From: Cynocephalus volans
Taxonomy: Eukaryota; Chordata; Mammalia; Dermoptera; Cynocephalidae
Assembly: GCF_027409185.1 (NCBI RefSeq)
Contig: NC_084462.1
Coordinates: 24,093,577 to 24,157,576, forward strand
Direction: 5' to 3'
Length of the DNA stretch: 64,000 bases
In this document: in pieces, positions 1-12,400 of the stretch
Position numbering within the stretch: the first letter of the stretch is position 1
Layout: each line of letters opens with the position of its first letter
The notes under the pieces: generated by a model
Told to the model about the DNA's origin: nothing
Databases searched by the model: none
What the model saw: the letters and a program-made list of their open reading frames with translations, nothing else
Position numbers and translations under genes: made by a program

Positions 1-104
1 TGGCTTCCCTGGCATCTGTCATGGACAGGCAGTTAAAGCATGTTTGTTTAACTTTCTCAAATTATTCACAGGAGCGGTGGAAACATGGAAAAGGTGCTTG
101 TGGG

Positions 105-225
105 GCTGATCCTGCCCCCTCCTGACCCTGTGACCAAATGAGGCCTTGCTTGCCCCTCTCTGGGCCTCAGTTTCCCTCGCTGAGATGCAGGCTCTAACTT
201 TCTGGGATTCTGAGGATTCCCACGT
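105..225 (+). repeat. MIR fragment
   Basis: A recognisable MIR core (gggcctcagtttccctc followed by a degenerate tail) in sense orientation. Confidence 0.7.
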
Positions 226-394
226 TCCTGGTCCCTTCCACAACACACTCAGGCCTGCAAACACCCGGGCCATTGGCGCATTTCCTGGTATCCAGACCAC
301 ATACAGAAACTGGGGGCAGAGGGGAGGTGAATCCTTGCCAATATGTGTATGCTGGAAGTGTGCGTGTGTGACAGCAAGAGAGAGAGAGAGCACT

Positions 395-520
395 GACTGC
401 TTGGTGTGGTCAGTGGAAAGAGAACTATAGAGACCTGGGCCCAGTCTGCACTAATCACTGTGGGGCTTCAGATGCCTTGCGCTCTCTGCACCTCAGCTTT
501 CCCAGCTGTAGAAAGGGTTC
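395..520 (+). repeat. MIR fragment
   Basis: MIR core with the central cacctcagctttccc segment. A short (GA)n run lies just upstream at about 378-391. Confidence 0.7.
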
Positions 521-1448
521 ACACAGGATCGGCTCCAAGGGCTTCAGGCTCCAGCACTCTGCTCTGCCCACCTGTGCCCTCACGCTTGGCCTCTCACTTC
601 CAGACTCTGGCCACCCACTGCGGGATGGCAGTTGCCAAGTCCACCTGCCATTTGCCTTGGGCCAGTGCTGCTGCTGCTGATGGCTCTGCTCCCAGAATTC
701 AGGATCCGCCTCCTGAATGAGGCTGGGTTCCCAAGGCCTGGGCAGGAGTTGCTACTGTGGGGAAATCTAAAGAGGCGGCATGACTCCACTGTGAGGCTTG
801 GGCCATGAGACCCCTAGGGAGGAGCCAGGGCACACAGGTGGGTGGTCCTGTCCTCAAAGGCCCAGCTCCCTCTGTGAGAGGTCTCAGAGATGGGTCTGCA
901 GGGAGGGTGTATGTGCAGCGTGGTGTCACCAGAGGCCACTCCAATTAGGGCCCAGCTGGAGGAGATCTTTAAAATCCACTTGGAGATCTTTGACCCCGGC
1001 CAAGACTCCTACGCCCTATTAGGAGAAAAAAGCTCCAAGAAAGTCAACGGAGTCAGCTGCAGGGACAGGCCACTTAGGTTGGCCATGAGGGCTCACAGGG
1101 ACCAGAGGAACAAGAAAGTCCAGAGTGGCCTCAGTTTTCCCAATGTGACAAATGACAAAAGGAAGAAAAGAGACAGCATGGGTCCAACACAAATACATCA
1201 GGCATCTTTCTATCCTACTGCACACAGGGTCAGCCCCGCCCAACCCAAGAGGTTACCTTGGGCCATTCATTCTTCCTCCTTCCTCCCCTACCTGGCCTCT
1301 GGAGGTCGCTAAGGACTTTCCTCCACTGGTGAGACTTTAGTCACCTGACCTCTGCTAGGAACACTGAACAGGTCCCACTGACCTTAGGAAAAAGTCCTTG
1401 ACTTGGCTGGGCTTACTGCCCCCACCCACCCTGGTCTTTTGCCATCAT
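521..1448. other. unassigned GC-rich DNA
   Basis: I see no gene or confident repeat. The longest open frame (140 codons, 890-1312) lacks domains, splice context and a homologue I recognise. Confidence 0.5.
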
Positions 1449-1606
1449 ACCCTCCATCCAGGCCATGCCCCTCCACCCAGGCCCCACCCCATCCAGGCCA
1501 CACCTCCTCCAGCCAGACCACACCCTCTCCATCCAGGCCATACCCCCTCCACCCAGACCACACCCTCTTTAGCCAGGTCCTACCCCTCCAGCCAGACCAC
1601 ACTACC
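1449..1606 (+). repeat. minisatellite, about eight units of 17-20 bp
   Basis: Degenerate C-rich tandem units of the form acccctccacccagaccac, strongly strand-biased (almost no G outside the agg/agac steps). Unit length varies from 17 to 20 bases. Confidence 0.85.
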
Positions 1607-1823
1607 TGAGCTTTCCCCAGTCTCCATGCCTTTGCAATACAGCTCCTTCCTCAGGAAAGTCCTATTCCCTGTCTCCTCCTTTGCCTCATGGTTCATCGTC
1701 TTCCTTGAAAATGCAGGTCTGGCCCAGCCAGAAAGATACCAAGGCAAATAGGAGGGTGGCACAGCCCACCATGGCTGTCTCTGAGGAAAGTGGCTGGACC
1801 CCCATTGTCAAAATTCCAGTGAG

Positions 1824-1915
1824 TGCACTCACTTGAGAGAGCATGGTGCTGGTAACACCAAGGCCAAGGGTTTGGATCACTGTTCCAGCCAGCCACCAAA
1901 AAAAAAAAAAAAATT
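1824..1915 (+). mobile_element. tRNA-Ile-derived SINE (CYN-like), 5'-truncated monomer
   Basis: Contains the tRNA-derived segment (gagagcatggtgctggtaacaccaagg, then the B-box ggtttggatcac) and an A-tail. Flanked by a perfect 15-bp target duplication, caaaattccagtgag, at 1809-1823 and 1916-1930. Confidence 0.93.
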
Positions 1916-1930
1916 CAAAATTCCAGTGAG

Positions 1931-2289
1931 AGGGGGAAGCATCTGGGAAGCATCAGGGGTGGGAGTGTAAAGGCTGGACTGCCATGGAGAAGAGGTGCAA
2001 GGGGAGAAAGTCTTTAAATGCTTTGATGGCTTTCTAACTTAAGTGAGAATTAAGTAAAACTGTAATTACTAAGTGCTGATACCTCAGCAGTCTTAGAAAG
2101 CTGGTAGCATTGGCTATTCCACACCTGAAAAATCATAAGATTCCTCTCCAGAGAAACTGAGTAGCCCAAGAGAGAAGACCTAGAGATGCAGTGACTTTGG
2201 GCCCAGTGGAATCCCCTGCAAGGAAGCCCGTGAGCAGGGAAGCCTGCCATGCCTGTGGCATTCAGCCCCAGTGACTATTAAACATGTGC
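1931..2289. other. unassigned AT-rich DNA
   Basis: No feature recognised between the SINE and the A-rich L1-like block that follows. Confidence 0.4.
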
Positions 2290-4030
2290 AGATAGTCTCT
2301 AACATGAAAGACAAAGACCAAAATAACAAGCAGGAAAAAAATGAACTCAGAAAACAGACAATGAGTGGACAGAAGAAAACATAAAAACAAACAAACTGAA
2401 ACAAAACAAAAAACTCTATTGGTATCCCTGAAACAACAACAGGACGCTACTGAAAAAGAACCTTCAAATATCAAAAACACAGTTTTAGAAGTGAAATAAA
2501 AGGCTGATGTAAAATAGTCAGTAAGAGGATTAGAACATAAGGAAATTTTCTACAAAGTTGGGAAAAAAAAGGGGGTAGGAGTGTGAAAATTGTAGAGACA
2601 AAAATAAGAAAATTAAAGGATCAATCTAGGAGGTCCAACATGTGGCTAATTAGGGGTTCCAGAGAAAGAAACCAGAAAAATAGATAGAGGAAAAATATCA
2701 AAGAAATGATCCAAAAAGTTCACCTAAAACTGACAGGTATGAATTTTCAATTGAATGAGCACACAAAGGCCAGATGAAAAAAATAACTCACACCAACAAG
2801 TACATCCTCACAAAATTTCAGAATCCCAGAGATTAGGAAGAAACCCTAAAAGCTTCCCGAGGTAAAATAAGGCCTAGGAAAAATTTCAGGAATCAGTACG
2901 GCATTGACTTCTGAAGAGTAAGAGTGGAAGCTGGAAGATAGCAGTGTTCTTTTGGAGGAAGAGAATTTTCTGGCTAAGATTCTATACCCAGCTCAACTAT
3001 TCCTCTAGGTTTGAGCATAGAATGAAGGCCATTTTGGACATGTATGGCCTCAAAACATTTACACTCCACACACCCCTTCTCAGAAAGACGTTGAAGGATG
3101 TACTCCACTGAAACAAGGGAGTAAGCAAAAGAGAGGAAGATCCAAAGCATAGATATGCAAAAAAAAAAAAGAAGTTCAATCTGGGAGAGAGACCAAGGAG
3201 TATCCTGAGATTGATAATGATGGAATGTCACATGATGACAGCTGTGCAGCTGGCCTGGAGCACAACCAGACCACATTAGACTGTGACACCATGTCTAGAA
3301 AGGAAAGCATCTGATGTGTGCAAATGTAACAAAGGGAGAATTAAACTTCTTTTGGAAAATTAGGGTGAATTAGTAATATGCCAAGTGATTCACATCTATG
3401 ACCTCGCATAGAAAACTAGGCAAATGAAAAAAATGAATTATTAACTTCCAGGAAAATAAAAAGTCTAAAGAGAAGAAAAGCATCTTGGTATACTACCAGA
3501 ATCAGCTGAGAATATTACTTACTTTGCTGTAATTCTCCATCCATTGTCTATTGATCTAATCCAAATTGTGATACTATTACTTGGGAGGATGGGAAGAGAA
3601 GATGTGAAGAATGAATCAGGGGTTAAAGAAAGAACCAGAATCTTCCACAGGAGGAAGTCAACAGAAAATCTCTAAGATCAAAAGAAAAAACAAGGGAAAC
3701 AGCAACGTGTAAATGTATTATTTAGCACTGTGGAGATAAGGTCCAAAAAAGAAAGCTTGGCTATAGGGAATGAAAATTGGGAGTAGACAGGGGTACAGGG
3801 GACTTCTCTTTTTCATTATAAGCTTTAAAGAACTCTCTGACTTAAAAAAATGTACATAATATAATTAAAATTTCTAACTGGGTAAAAACATGGAACATGC
3901 TCATGATGCTGTATAAAAAATATAGAAAATTATAACCATATTCTGTTTATAATTATATCAAAGATGAATAGTCAGGAAATAAAAGGGAACATGGAAAAAT
4001 AAAAACATCACAGTGGTAAGATTAGGGGTG
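2290..4030 (+). repeat. ancient L1M/HAL1-type LINE remnant
   Basis: A 1.7-kb strongly A-rich sense strand with no open frame. It includes the L1-typical stretch near 2970-3000 (aagattctatacccagc) and 3'-UTR-like sequence. It is heavily decayed, so the subfamily cannot be named. Confidence 0.55.
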
Positions 4031-4061
4031 AGTTTTCCCCTGGTTTTTCTAAAATTTCTGG

Positions 4062-4165
4062 GTGATGTTATATTGCTTTGCCTCAGTTTCCTGGTCTAAA
4101 TATGGGGCCAACCATCCCTACCTTACTAGGGATGCTATGCAGGGTGGGAAGAACTCAGGGAAGAG
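4062..4165 (+). repeat. MIR fragment
   Basis: Contains gcctcagtttcctggtc and a decayed downstream MIR tail. Confidence 0.6.
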
Positions 4166-4519
4166 AGAGGTGTCTGTCCTAACCTTGATCCTTTATCTCA
4201 ACCCCTGAGATGCAAAACCAGCTTCTAACAGTGGCTCCTAGGGGGTGACCAGCACCCGGGTCCCTGGCTTATCCCCAACTCTGAGCTCCTGATGGGGTGA
4301 CCCCTCACCTAGGGGCCACTGATACTTTGAGGGCAGCCCCTTGCTCCTTTCAGGAACCCCCTGCCGCTCCTAGAGCACGTGGCTTCTGCTTCCCATTTGC
4401 ATGGCCAAGCTCTGGCCCCACATGTCAGCAGGTGCACAGTAGGCTTTTAATAAATATCCATGGAGTAAATAAAACAGTCAGTCCTCAGGAGTCATTTGCT
4501 CATAGTTCTTAGTGTTATG
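4166..4519. other. unassigned, with a possible MIR 3' tail
   Basis: Sequence near 4430-4470 (gcacagtaggcttttaataaa) resembles a MIR 3' end. Nothing else recognised. Confidence 0.4.
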
Positions 4520-4640
4520 AACAGGGCAGGAGCAGACCTTGGAAATCATTTACGTGTAGGGAAACTGAGGCCCAAGAGAGAAAGAGATTTGGTCAAGATC
4601 ATGGCCTCACGGCAGATGAGCCACACTTGGTCCCCAGTTC
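4520..4640 (-). repeat. MIR fragment
   Basis: Antisense MIR core: gggaaactgaggcccaagag followed by the tggtcaagatcatggc segment. Confidence 0.6.
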
Positions 4641-5127
4641 TCCTCTCTCAGTCCAGGGCCCAACCACCCACCAGAGCCCACAGTGCGCTGGGTGGATTAA
4701 TCGTGCCTTTTTACTTTCTGTGTTTCTGATGCTTTGACATCTGGGGACTTGCTGACCCTGGAGAGACTGGCCCTCTCAGGGCTGGCCAGTTCCTAGGGAC
4801 ATATGCAAACTGACTAGTGCAGAGCCCACACTCCCCAACCAGGGACAGCAACTGCACCCCAGAGCCACCTGAAATTTTTCAGTAGCCAATCCTAAGCCCA
4901 CTCACCCTGCCTCGCCTGCTCCTTCCTGCAGAAACCACAACAGAGGCCCTTGCCCCTCTCCCTCTGCCTCCTGGCCCACCCTGCTGCTTCCCCATGTGGC
5001 CGTGTGTGGAGTGTTGCGCCTCCTCATTCTAGGGATCTGTGAGTATGAACTTCCTCATGAAGAACATAGCTAGGGCAGACCAGGGGGGTTCCAAAGAGGT
5101 GGCACCTGGGCTGAGCCTCGATGACAA
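4641..5127. other. unassigned DNA
   Basis: No gene or confident repeat seen. Confidence 0.4.
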
Positions 5128-5310
5128 CAATGATGACAGCCACTACTGGGAACAGCATGTGCTGAGCCCTTGCTCTGTGCCTGGCCCTCCATACCTACTC
5201 TTTCTGTGTAAGCCTCTCAGCAACCCTGAGGCCGTACTAGATTGTTATTCCCATTTTGCAGATGGGAAAAGTGAGGTACATGAGGTTAGGCAAATTTGCT
5301 AAAAGTCTTC
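5128..5310 (-). repeat. MIR
   Basis: Antisense MIR showing, in order, the 3' part (tgctgagcccttgctctgtg), the cattttgcagatggg core, and the gaggttaggcaaattt segment. Confidence 0.85.
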
Positions 5311-6364
5311 CAGACAGAAACTGACCCACATGCTCTTTGATCTTCATCATGGAACTATTTAAGGCCTGACACAGCAACGGCCAGTGAAGGAAGCAGACCG
5401 ATGGTGATGAGCCCTGAGCCCGACAGCATGGAGCAGGGGGCTGAGTTGGGGTGCAGGCCAGTATATCTGCTATTGCTTTCCCCCAACCCCCACTTCTCAT
5501 CTTCGGGTCAATGCCTGAGCCCTCACTGGCCACCTGCCCAAACAGGCCTCACTCAGGTCTCTGGTTTAAGTTCCTGTAACAGGTAGGAACCCAATTTGCC
5601 ACGTGTGTCAGAGACACGGGAAGCAAGCCAGCTGCAGGCTGGAGTTCTCAGAGTCTACCTGGGGTCCCCAGGTCCCTGGGGTAACCAGGGCATGACCTTT
5701 CTAAGTTCCTCCAGTCCTGGTGTTCCCAGTTCGGCCCGAAGCTGTTACACTGAACCCAGCCCCATGGGTAGCTGAGAGGCTTGTGCCTGGAAAGTCAACT
5801 TTCCAGTTAACTTCTAGAGAGACCCTTCTCCCAGGTAATGGCAGATGATTTCTGTAAATCACAAACATCAACGAGCGACAGAGGAGAGGACAGGGCCAAG
5901 CTGAGGGTGGGGTCTGTTTGGTGCCTGCCTTCTGTGCTCTGACACATGCCAGCGCAATGAGCCCCATCGGGGGCCAGGGAGCCCGCTGGTTGGAGACAGC
6001 TGTGGCTGTTTGCCAGGCACAGCTGCTGGGCTCATGGACTGCACAGAATAATTAAATTCCATCCTTTTCTATATCAGGGGTCATAGACAAGACAAGATTT
6101 TTCAGGAGCTTCTGCCATGATTTTTTTGAAGAGTTCCTTCTTGGAGAGGAGCAGCTTCGCATGCACGTTCTCTCTGTGGAAACACAAATCCCTGAAGGAC
6201 CAACTGCATTAAAACTTGGAACACAATCATAGCCAGCCACCTCCAACCCAATCATAGCCGGCCACCTCCAGCCCACGATCACCCACATCAGCAGCTCCAG
6301 GACTGTGGGACTTTCTGGTGATGTTCAGAAACACCACACAAGTGAAAGAAGCAACACTGGAGAG
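5311..6364. other. unassigned DNA with a 25-bp tandem duplication
   Basis: No gene seen. At 6225-6274 a 25-bp unit (aatcatagcc, then ccacctcca) is present twice with two A/G differences. Confidence 0.5.
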
Positions 6365-6560
6365 TGGAAATGATCACCAGTGTTAATCAGGCACCTTCTG
6401 GGTGAGAGACACAAATACCCCCCATACTTCCCTCCCTTTGCTAGTGAGGAGGATGAAACTCAGAGGGGTTTAGCAACATGCTCAAGGTCACAGATTGTCA
6501 ACTAAAGGCCAGAATTGAAACCCAGGTCTTCCCTTCCCATGGACTGGTCTAGGTGCCTTG
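6365..6560 (-). repeat. MIR
   Basis: Antisense MIR with gaggatgaaactcagagggg, a caaggtcacag segment, and the gaaacccaggtcttc 5' part. Confidence 0.75.
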
Positions 6561-6774
6561 GCAAGGGCAGCAACTCTCAATGGGCTGCGAAGGCAAGTGT
6601 CTGTGTGATGGCTGGGCCTGGCAAAGTCTGTCTGTGACTTCTGCACCCACAGTGGCCCTGGGGGCTGCTGACCTGGCTGGCGGAGTCTATCTTTCCCCTC
6701 TGTACCTCCATATCCAGCCCAGAGTTCACAGTTGACACACCACAGCTGAACCATTCCCCAAAACATCTTTCCCC

Positions 6775-8520
6775 AACAAAATCTAAAGAGGAATTATTGG
6801 AAATATTAAGTCAATTTAGCAAGGTCACTGGAATACAAGGACAGTTTACAAAAATGAACTGTATTTTTATACACTGGCAACAAACAAATAGAAAATAAAA
6901 TTTAAAATGATACCATTTACAAAAGTATTATAAGGTATGAACCATGACTATATCATAGCATAAGGTATGAACTATGAACTAGGACTAAATCCACTGAATG
7001 CTATAAAAGATCACTGAGAGAAATTAAAAAGAACTAAATAAGTGGAAAGATATACTATATTCATGGATTGGGAGACTCAATATTGTAAAGATGTTAATTC
7101 TCCCAAGTTGATCTATAGAGTCAATACAATTTCATTCAAAATCCCAGTAGGATTTTTCCTTGTGGAAATTGGTTTATTTTCCTTGTGGAAATAGGTTTAT
7201 TCCAAAAGGCATATGAAAATACAAAGGTCTAAGAATAGTCAAATCAATCTTGAAGAAAACAAAAGTGGAAGATGTATACTACCAGAATAGAGACCTACTA
7301 TAACACTATAGTATTTAATATACTGTATTACTGGTGTAAAGATAGATAAATAGACTCATAGTTATATTGTCACCTGGTTCATAAAAACACACAAATGTAG
7401 TACAAGAAAGACAGACTTTTCTGTAAATGATGCTGGGTCATTGGATATTCAAATGGAAAAGAAAAATAACAGAATCTGATCCCTGGAAAGTCCATCAATT
7501 CCAGATGAACTGTAGACCTAAAGGTAAAAGTTAAAACAACACAGCATTTAGAAGAAAACACAGGAGGCTACCCTCATGATCTCAGAGTAGATGAGATATT
7601 GAGATGAGATCTGCTTAAGAGTAGAGTTCTTAAGCAGGACACAAAAAGCACTTACATTAAAGGAAAATTGGATGTAGTGGGTCATATTAAAATTAAGAGT
7701 TTCTTTTCACTAAATGACACCATTAAGGGAATGGAGAAGCACGTCACCAAGTGGAAGAGGATTCTGGGAGTACAAATATTCACGAAATAAGATACCTAAA
7801 TGGCCAATGATCGTGTAAAGAGGGGCTCAGCTTCATTAGCCATACCAGGGAAATGCAAATTAAACCAACACTCCCACACACCCAGCAGAATGACTAATAT
7901 GAAGGAGACTGACGATTAACTGTTTAGAGAGATGTGGAGCAACTGGACCTCTCATACGCTGCTGGTGGAAGAGCCAGTGGTCCAGCCGCTTGAAAAAACT
8001 GTTCAGCATTTTCTAATATGGCTGCTTATAGGCCCACTATGACCCAGCAATTCCATTCCTGGGTATCTTTCCAACAAAAATGAGTTCACCAAAAGGCATG
8101 CACAAGAATAGCTCATGGCAGCACTGCTCATAACAACCAAAAATTATTAATAACCCAAATTCCATCAATGGCCAAATAATACATTGTATACTCACAAAAT
8201 GGAATGCCAACCAGTAAGAAGAGTCAACAAACCACGTGCCACAGCATGGATGAACCTCACAAACACAATGTGGGGTGAAAGATGACAGACCCCCAAAAGT
8301 ACATACATACCGTTCGATTCCGTTTATCTAAAGTTCAGAAACAAGCGGCAGAGTCGAAGGTGTTGGACTTCAGGTCACTGTTACCCTAGGGAAGAGCTGC
8401 GGTTGAGCGAGGCAGGAGGCGGGCTTCTGAGGTCATGACAACGTGCTTTCTTGATGTGGGTGCTGGTTATACAGGTACAGAGAGTTTGCGACAAACGTGA
8501 AGTTGTTCTAATCGTCCTAA
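6775..8520 (+). repeat. L1 (mammalian-wide L1M), 3' ORF2 and 3' UTR, decayed
   Basis: Starts in the end of ORF2 (atttagcaaggtcactggaa; tttatacactggcaac), passes atgacccagcaattccattc and the tccatcaatggccaaat signature, and ends in the 3' UTR. Many stops; no functional frame. Confidence 0.9.
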
Positions 8521-8529
8521 AACTCCAAC

Positions 8530-8840
8530 CTGACCCTGTCACACTTTAGTGCTCCCCATTGCCCTGAGGACACACCCGCCACTGTGGGCTACTTGTCATA
8601 CTCTGAGCATTCCTCACTCTTCTAGGCCTTTGGTCATTGCCTGTCTTATTATCTCATCTAGAAATAGCTCCTGACCCACCCCATCAATCAACTAACTCCT
8701 ACCTAAGCACCACCTCCTCCAGGAAGCCCTCCTTGAACACCTCAGGGGGACTCAGGCACTCACCTTCCCACTAATTGCCATGTGCCGTGTGCAAACCATG
8801 CTTACAGCTCTCGGCACCGTGGCTAGGATAACTTTTTGTA
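8530..8840 (+). repeat. L2 3' fragment
   Basis: Sense L2-like sequence with the ttctaggcctttggtcattg and acctcctccaggaagccc blocks typical of the L2 3' region. Confidence 0.7.
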
Positions 8841-8848
8841 TACCTATC

Positions 8849-9218
8849 TGTCTTAGTCCATTTTGTGCTCCTATAGCAAAATGCCTGAGACTGGGTAACT
8901 TCTAAAGAACAGAAATTTATTTCCTCACAGTTCTGGAGTCTGGTAAGTCCAAGAGCAAGAATCAAGATCAGGCAGCTGGCAAGGACCTTCTTGCTGCATC
9001 GTCCCATGGCAGAAGGCAAGAGGGCAAGAGAGATAGACGGGGTCCAAACTTGTCCTTTTATAAGGAACCCACTCTCATGATAATGGCATTAGTCCATTCA
9101 TGAGGGCAGAGACCTCATGGCCTGATCACCTCTAGAAAGTCCCACCTTTTAAGACCATTCCAATGGCAATTAAATTTCAACATGGGTAAGGGTGGAGACA
9201 AACATTCAAACCATAGCA
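8849..9218 (-). mobile_element. solo MaLR LTR (MST-type)
   Basis: About 370 bases bounded by tgtcttagtcc and ccatagca, the inverted ends of an MST-type LTR. Internal blocks include tttataaggaacccactctc and cttgctgcatcgtccc. No clear 5-bp target duplication. It belongs to ERVL-MaLR, which lacks coding capacity here. Confidence 0.92.
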
Positions 9219-10319
9219 GCTTCTTCCGGTGGGCTGTGAACTCCTTCAGGGAGGGGGCCATGTCTCATTCATTCCTGTATTCTAAAAAAAATGGGGCGAG
9301 GCATATTCCCCTGTCACATGGGGCTGCAAAGAGGCTGGTGTGTCCTCTCAGAAAGCCAAACAAGCAGAACTGGAAGGGGATCCCCTTACTCCTGCTTTCT
9401 CCGACCTCAGCTCGCTGTCCAGGGGGCTGTGTTAATGCTTGGGGCCCGCGCTGGCCAGCTGCAGGTCTCTGAGGAGGGCCCTGTCTGCCTTCCCCACCCA
9501 CCTAGGGCAGGTCTGGGTAAAGCCCCTGCCCCAGGCTGCCTGCCGGGGAGCGACTGGCGGTGGTGGGGGGCAGCAGAGGATCGGGCTCCGGCTTTCCCGG
9601 AGTCAGCATCCCTCTCTGGGAGACACCCCTGTGCTGTCTGGCTGTCTGGCAGGAGCAGCAAGGACAAGGAGGACCAGGCTGTCAGCCAGGGACCGCTCGC
9701 AGGCCTGCTGCAGGGGCGGAGACTGCAGACCTGTGACTTGCTGTTTAGGCCCCTCCAGGTGCTCGAGAACGCCAGCCAGAGCGGTAAACTGGGGTCAAGA
9801 CTTCCAAGTCAGAAACACAGGAAAGGCAGCGGTAGCAGGTGAGGGCCTCAGACTGTGTCATTATGTCTGGGCCTAAAGAGGAGGTGGTCAGGGCCCCCCA
9901 GGAGCACGGGCAGGGGTGGGGCCGGGGTTCCCGCTCCATCCTCCCTGCCCTGCCCTGGAGGACCTCAGGGGACCAGGAAGGAGGTGGGGCTGCTCTTCCT
10001 GCAGGGGAGGCCCCGGGTGTCTGGCCCAGGCACCCCGAGGCCACTCTGTGCCGGGAGCTCCATCCCTGGGGTGGGAAGGGCGTCTTGCGGTCCCCTCGGC
10101 AGCTTCCTCCACTGCGGCCATGGCCAGAGAGTGCGGAAAGGGCTACACGGTGGCCGCAGGGACCTAAGGAGGAGAGAGGACGACTGTCATGCTGAAGTTC
10201 ATTACACTCGGGCTCGTGTCCTCAGGGGAGGGGAGGAAGGAGAAAACGCTCTCTTCCGACATCAGGAGAGCCCGAGGCCTGGCCCGGTGGAGTGATGCGG
10301 GTCTGCATGAAGATAAACA
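9219..10319. other. GC-rich unassigned DNA
   Basis: GC-rich with moderate CpG content. Open frames up to 183 codons exist on both strands in overlapping frames, as expected from base composition. No domain or splice context recognised. Confidence 0.45.
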
Positions 10320-10590
10320 GAAGACGGCCCCTCACGTTCACGGAGCAGATGTTGTTCCAAGTGTTAAACCTATGCTAATGCGCCAGGTTTCGTGTAAATT
10401 CATCTAATTCCAACAATAACTGATGAGGTAGGGGCCGTATTATCTCCATTTTACAGATGAGGAAACTGAGGCACAGAGAGGTTAAGTAACTTGCCCAGCG
10501 TCACACAGCAAGTAAGTGGCAGAGCCTGATGCAAGCCCAGGCAGTCTGGGGATGGCACCTGAGCTCTTAACCGCTGTGCCAGCCTGCCCC
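10320..10590 (-). repeat. MIR, nearly full length
   Basis: The best-preserved MIR here: 3' part, ttttacagatgaggaaactg core, aagtaacttgcccagcg, cacacagcaagtaagtggc, and the 5' end gctcttaaccgctgtgcc. Confidence 0.96.
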
Positions 10591-10744
10591 AGGGACGGGC
10601 CTGCTGAGAGGCCTGGAGTTCCACGGGGCTCCTTCAGGCCTCACTCTCGATGACTTCCTTGGTATGGTTATAGGGACATGTCTTGCCCCGAGCAGCTTCA
10701 GCGGGGGGCCCGCAGGACCAGGAGTGGGGCCACGCACTGGGAGC

Positions 10745-10840
10745 TGTGCTGTGTGTGCTCAGGCAGGGCATAGCCCTCTCTGGGCCTCAATTTCCCATTA
10801 GTCAAATGCAGGGAGCAACTCTACACTCTGTCACTCTCCA
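10745..10840 (+). repeat. MIR fragment
   Basis: Sense MIR core with tctgggcctcaatttccc. Confidence 0.7.
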
Positions 10841-11084
10841 AGTCAGTGACAGTAACTGGAGCCAGGAGGCCCAGTGGCTGGGCATCCACCTTTCTCCTCT
10901 CTCCAGTGGGAAAAGGCGCTGGGCTTTACTTCCTTCGAGCAGATGGATCACATCACAGCAGCTCATTCGCAGGCTTCCGTGGTGAAACATGATCCCCTAT
11001 GAAGCAGCCTGGGCCCCCGTGGCTGGAGCAGCAGCCTGTCAGCCTGGCGGGGTCCAGGCAGGGCTGTGTTGTGCAGGATGAGGA

Positions 11085-11190
11085 GCCAGATGCCAGTTGC
11101 ATCCCAGCTCATCTGCTCCCTACCAGTGGGCCCTCAGTTTTCCTCCACATTAAAATGGGGCAATAGTTCCAACCCTGTGTGGCCATGAGG
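11085..11190 (+). repeat. MIR fragment
   Basis: Sense MIR with ggccctcagttttcctcc followed by aaaatggggcaatag. Confidence 0.7.
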
Positions 11191-12254
11191 TCCAGTCCAG
11201 ACCTTTGCCGTCAGCCTGGGGAGAGAGCTGTGGCTTTGGGTTTCCACTGTTTGCCCAGGGAGGATGTGCAGGAAGGGATGAGCTCTCCATCGTACGCATG
11301 CTGGACAGAGGCAGCTGCTGCTACGTGCAGAAGCCCCCCAAGAGCATCTTGGGGCTGAAGATGGGGGTCTGAGGGTCTCAGGGCACGCTCCTGCACCAAG
11401 TCCTCTGAATGCTTAGCCAGGGACAGCACAGAACACAAGGTCCTGGGGGACCCTCCCAGGCTCCAGGCAGCAAAGAGCTGGCCCTCTGGGCATTCAGACT
11501 GCTTTGGGGAGCAACTCATTTAGAAGTACCCGGCTGCCCCACACTCTCAAGGACAGGACACAGTGTACAAGGGACCCTTGTGCCAATCCCTCCCAGGGCT
11601 CAAGTGCAAGGGGCATCGAGTATGGAGGTTGGCACACACAGTTCTGGCTGTGCGTGCTCTGCTGTACTACGCTTTCAGTTCATTTTCTCATCTGCAAAAC
11701 TAGGGTCTTGAACTAGACATTGTAGCACTGTTTGAAGACATGAAGTGACATTTGGTCTAAAAGTCCATGCCACATTCTAAAGTGTTGCTAAGTACTTGGG
11801 GGGACGGAAGGAGCTGTGAAATATAAAGCCAGATTGTGAGTGAGGCTTAAACTGGGTAGAGACCCCCGGGAGCAGGTGTGGCGAAAGAGACTGAATGAGA
11901 CCCCTGAGCACGGCTGTGCCGGCAGAATTTAGTAAACAGCTGTTTGAGTGAAGCCAGGTAACTGAGGACTGAGGAGAGGGGACTTAGGAGAGAAGAGTGT
12001 ACAGTTAGAAATTATAAATTGTCCCTAAGTTAAGTACTGTCTCCTTGACATCCTCTCTCTACCCCATGAACTGCCGGACTTTGAGTCCTGGATCCTGGGC
12101 TTGGACCGTGGTCTTCCCGACTGCTCCTCCGTGTTGAGGAGCCAGCCTTAGCAAGCGCTTTCCTTTCAGTTAACGCTGGCCGCTGTGACCGTGAGAGTAA
12201 CGCGAGCCGCAGCCCTGAGCATCTGAGCATCTCCCGGGCGTTCCAACCCTTCAC
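11191..12254. other. unassigned DNA
   Basis: A weak MIR-like stretch lies near 11680-11760 (ttctcatctgcaaaac). Nothing else recognised. Confidence 0.4.
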
Positions 12255-12400
12255 GCGCATCCTCACCAGAGGTATTGTGACTCCTCCTTTTACAGATGAC
12301 AAAGCAGAGATGAGAGGTGATGAAGTCGACCCAGGTCCCGCAAGCGGCAAGGGGCAGGAACCCAGATCAGGCTTCAAAGTCCACGCCCTTTCCCGAGCAA
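12255..12400 (-). repeat. MIR fragment
   Basis: Antisense MIR with cttttacagatgacaaagc and the ggcaggaacccagatcagg part. Confidence 0.7.

Noticed and set aside
9291-9876. Overlapping 183- and 145-codon open frames in GC-rich DNA
   Set aside because: Composition-driven; no splice signals or domain recognised.
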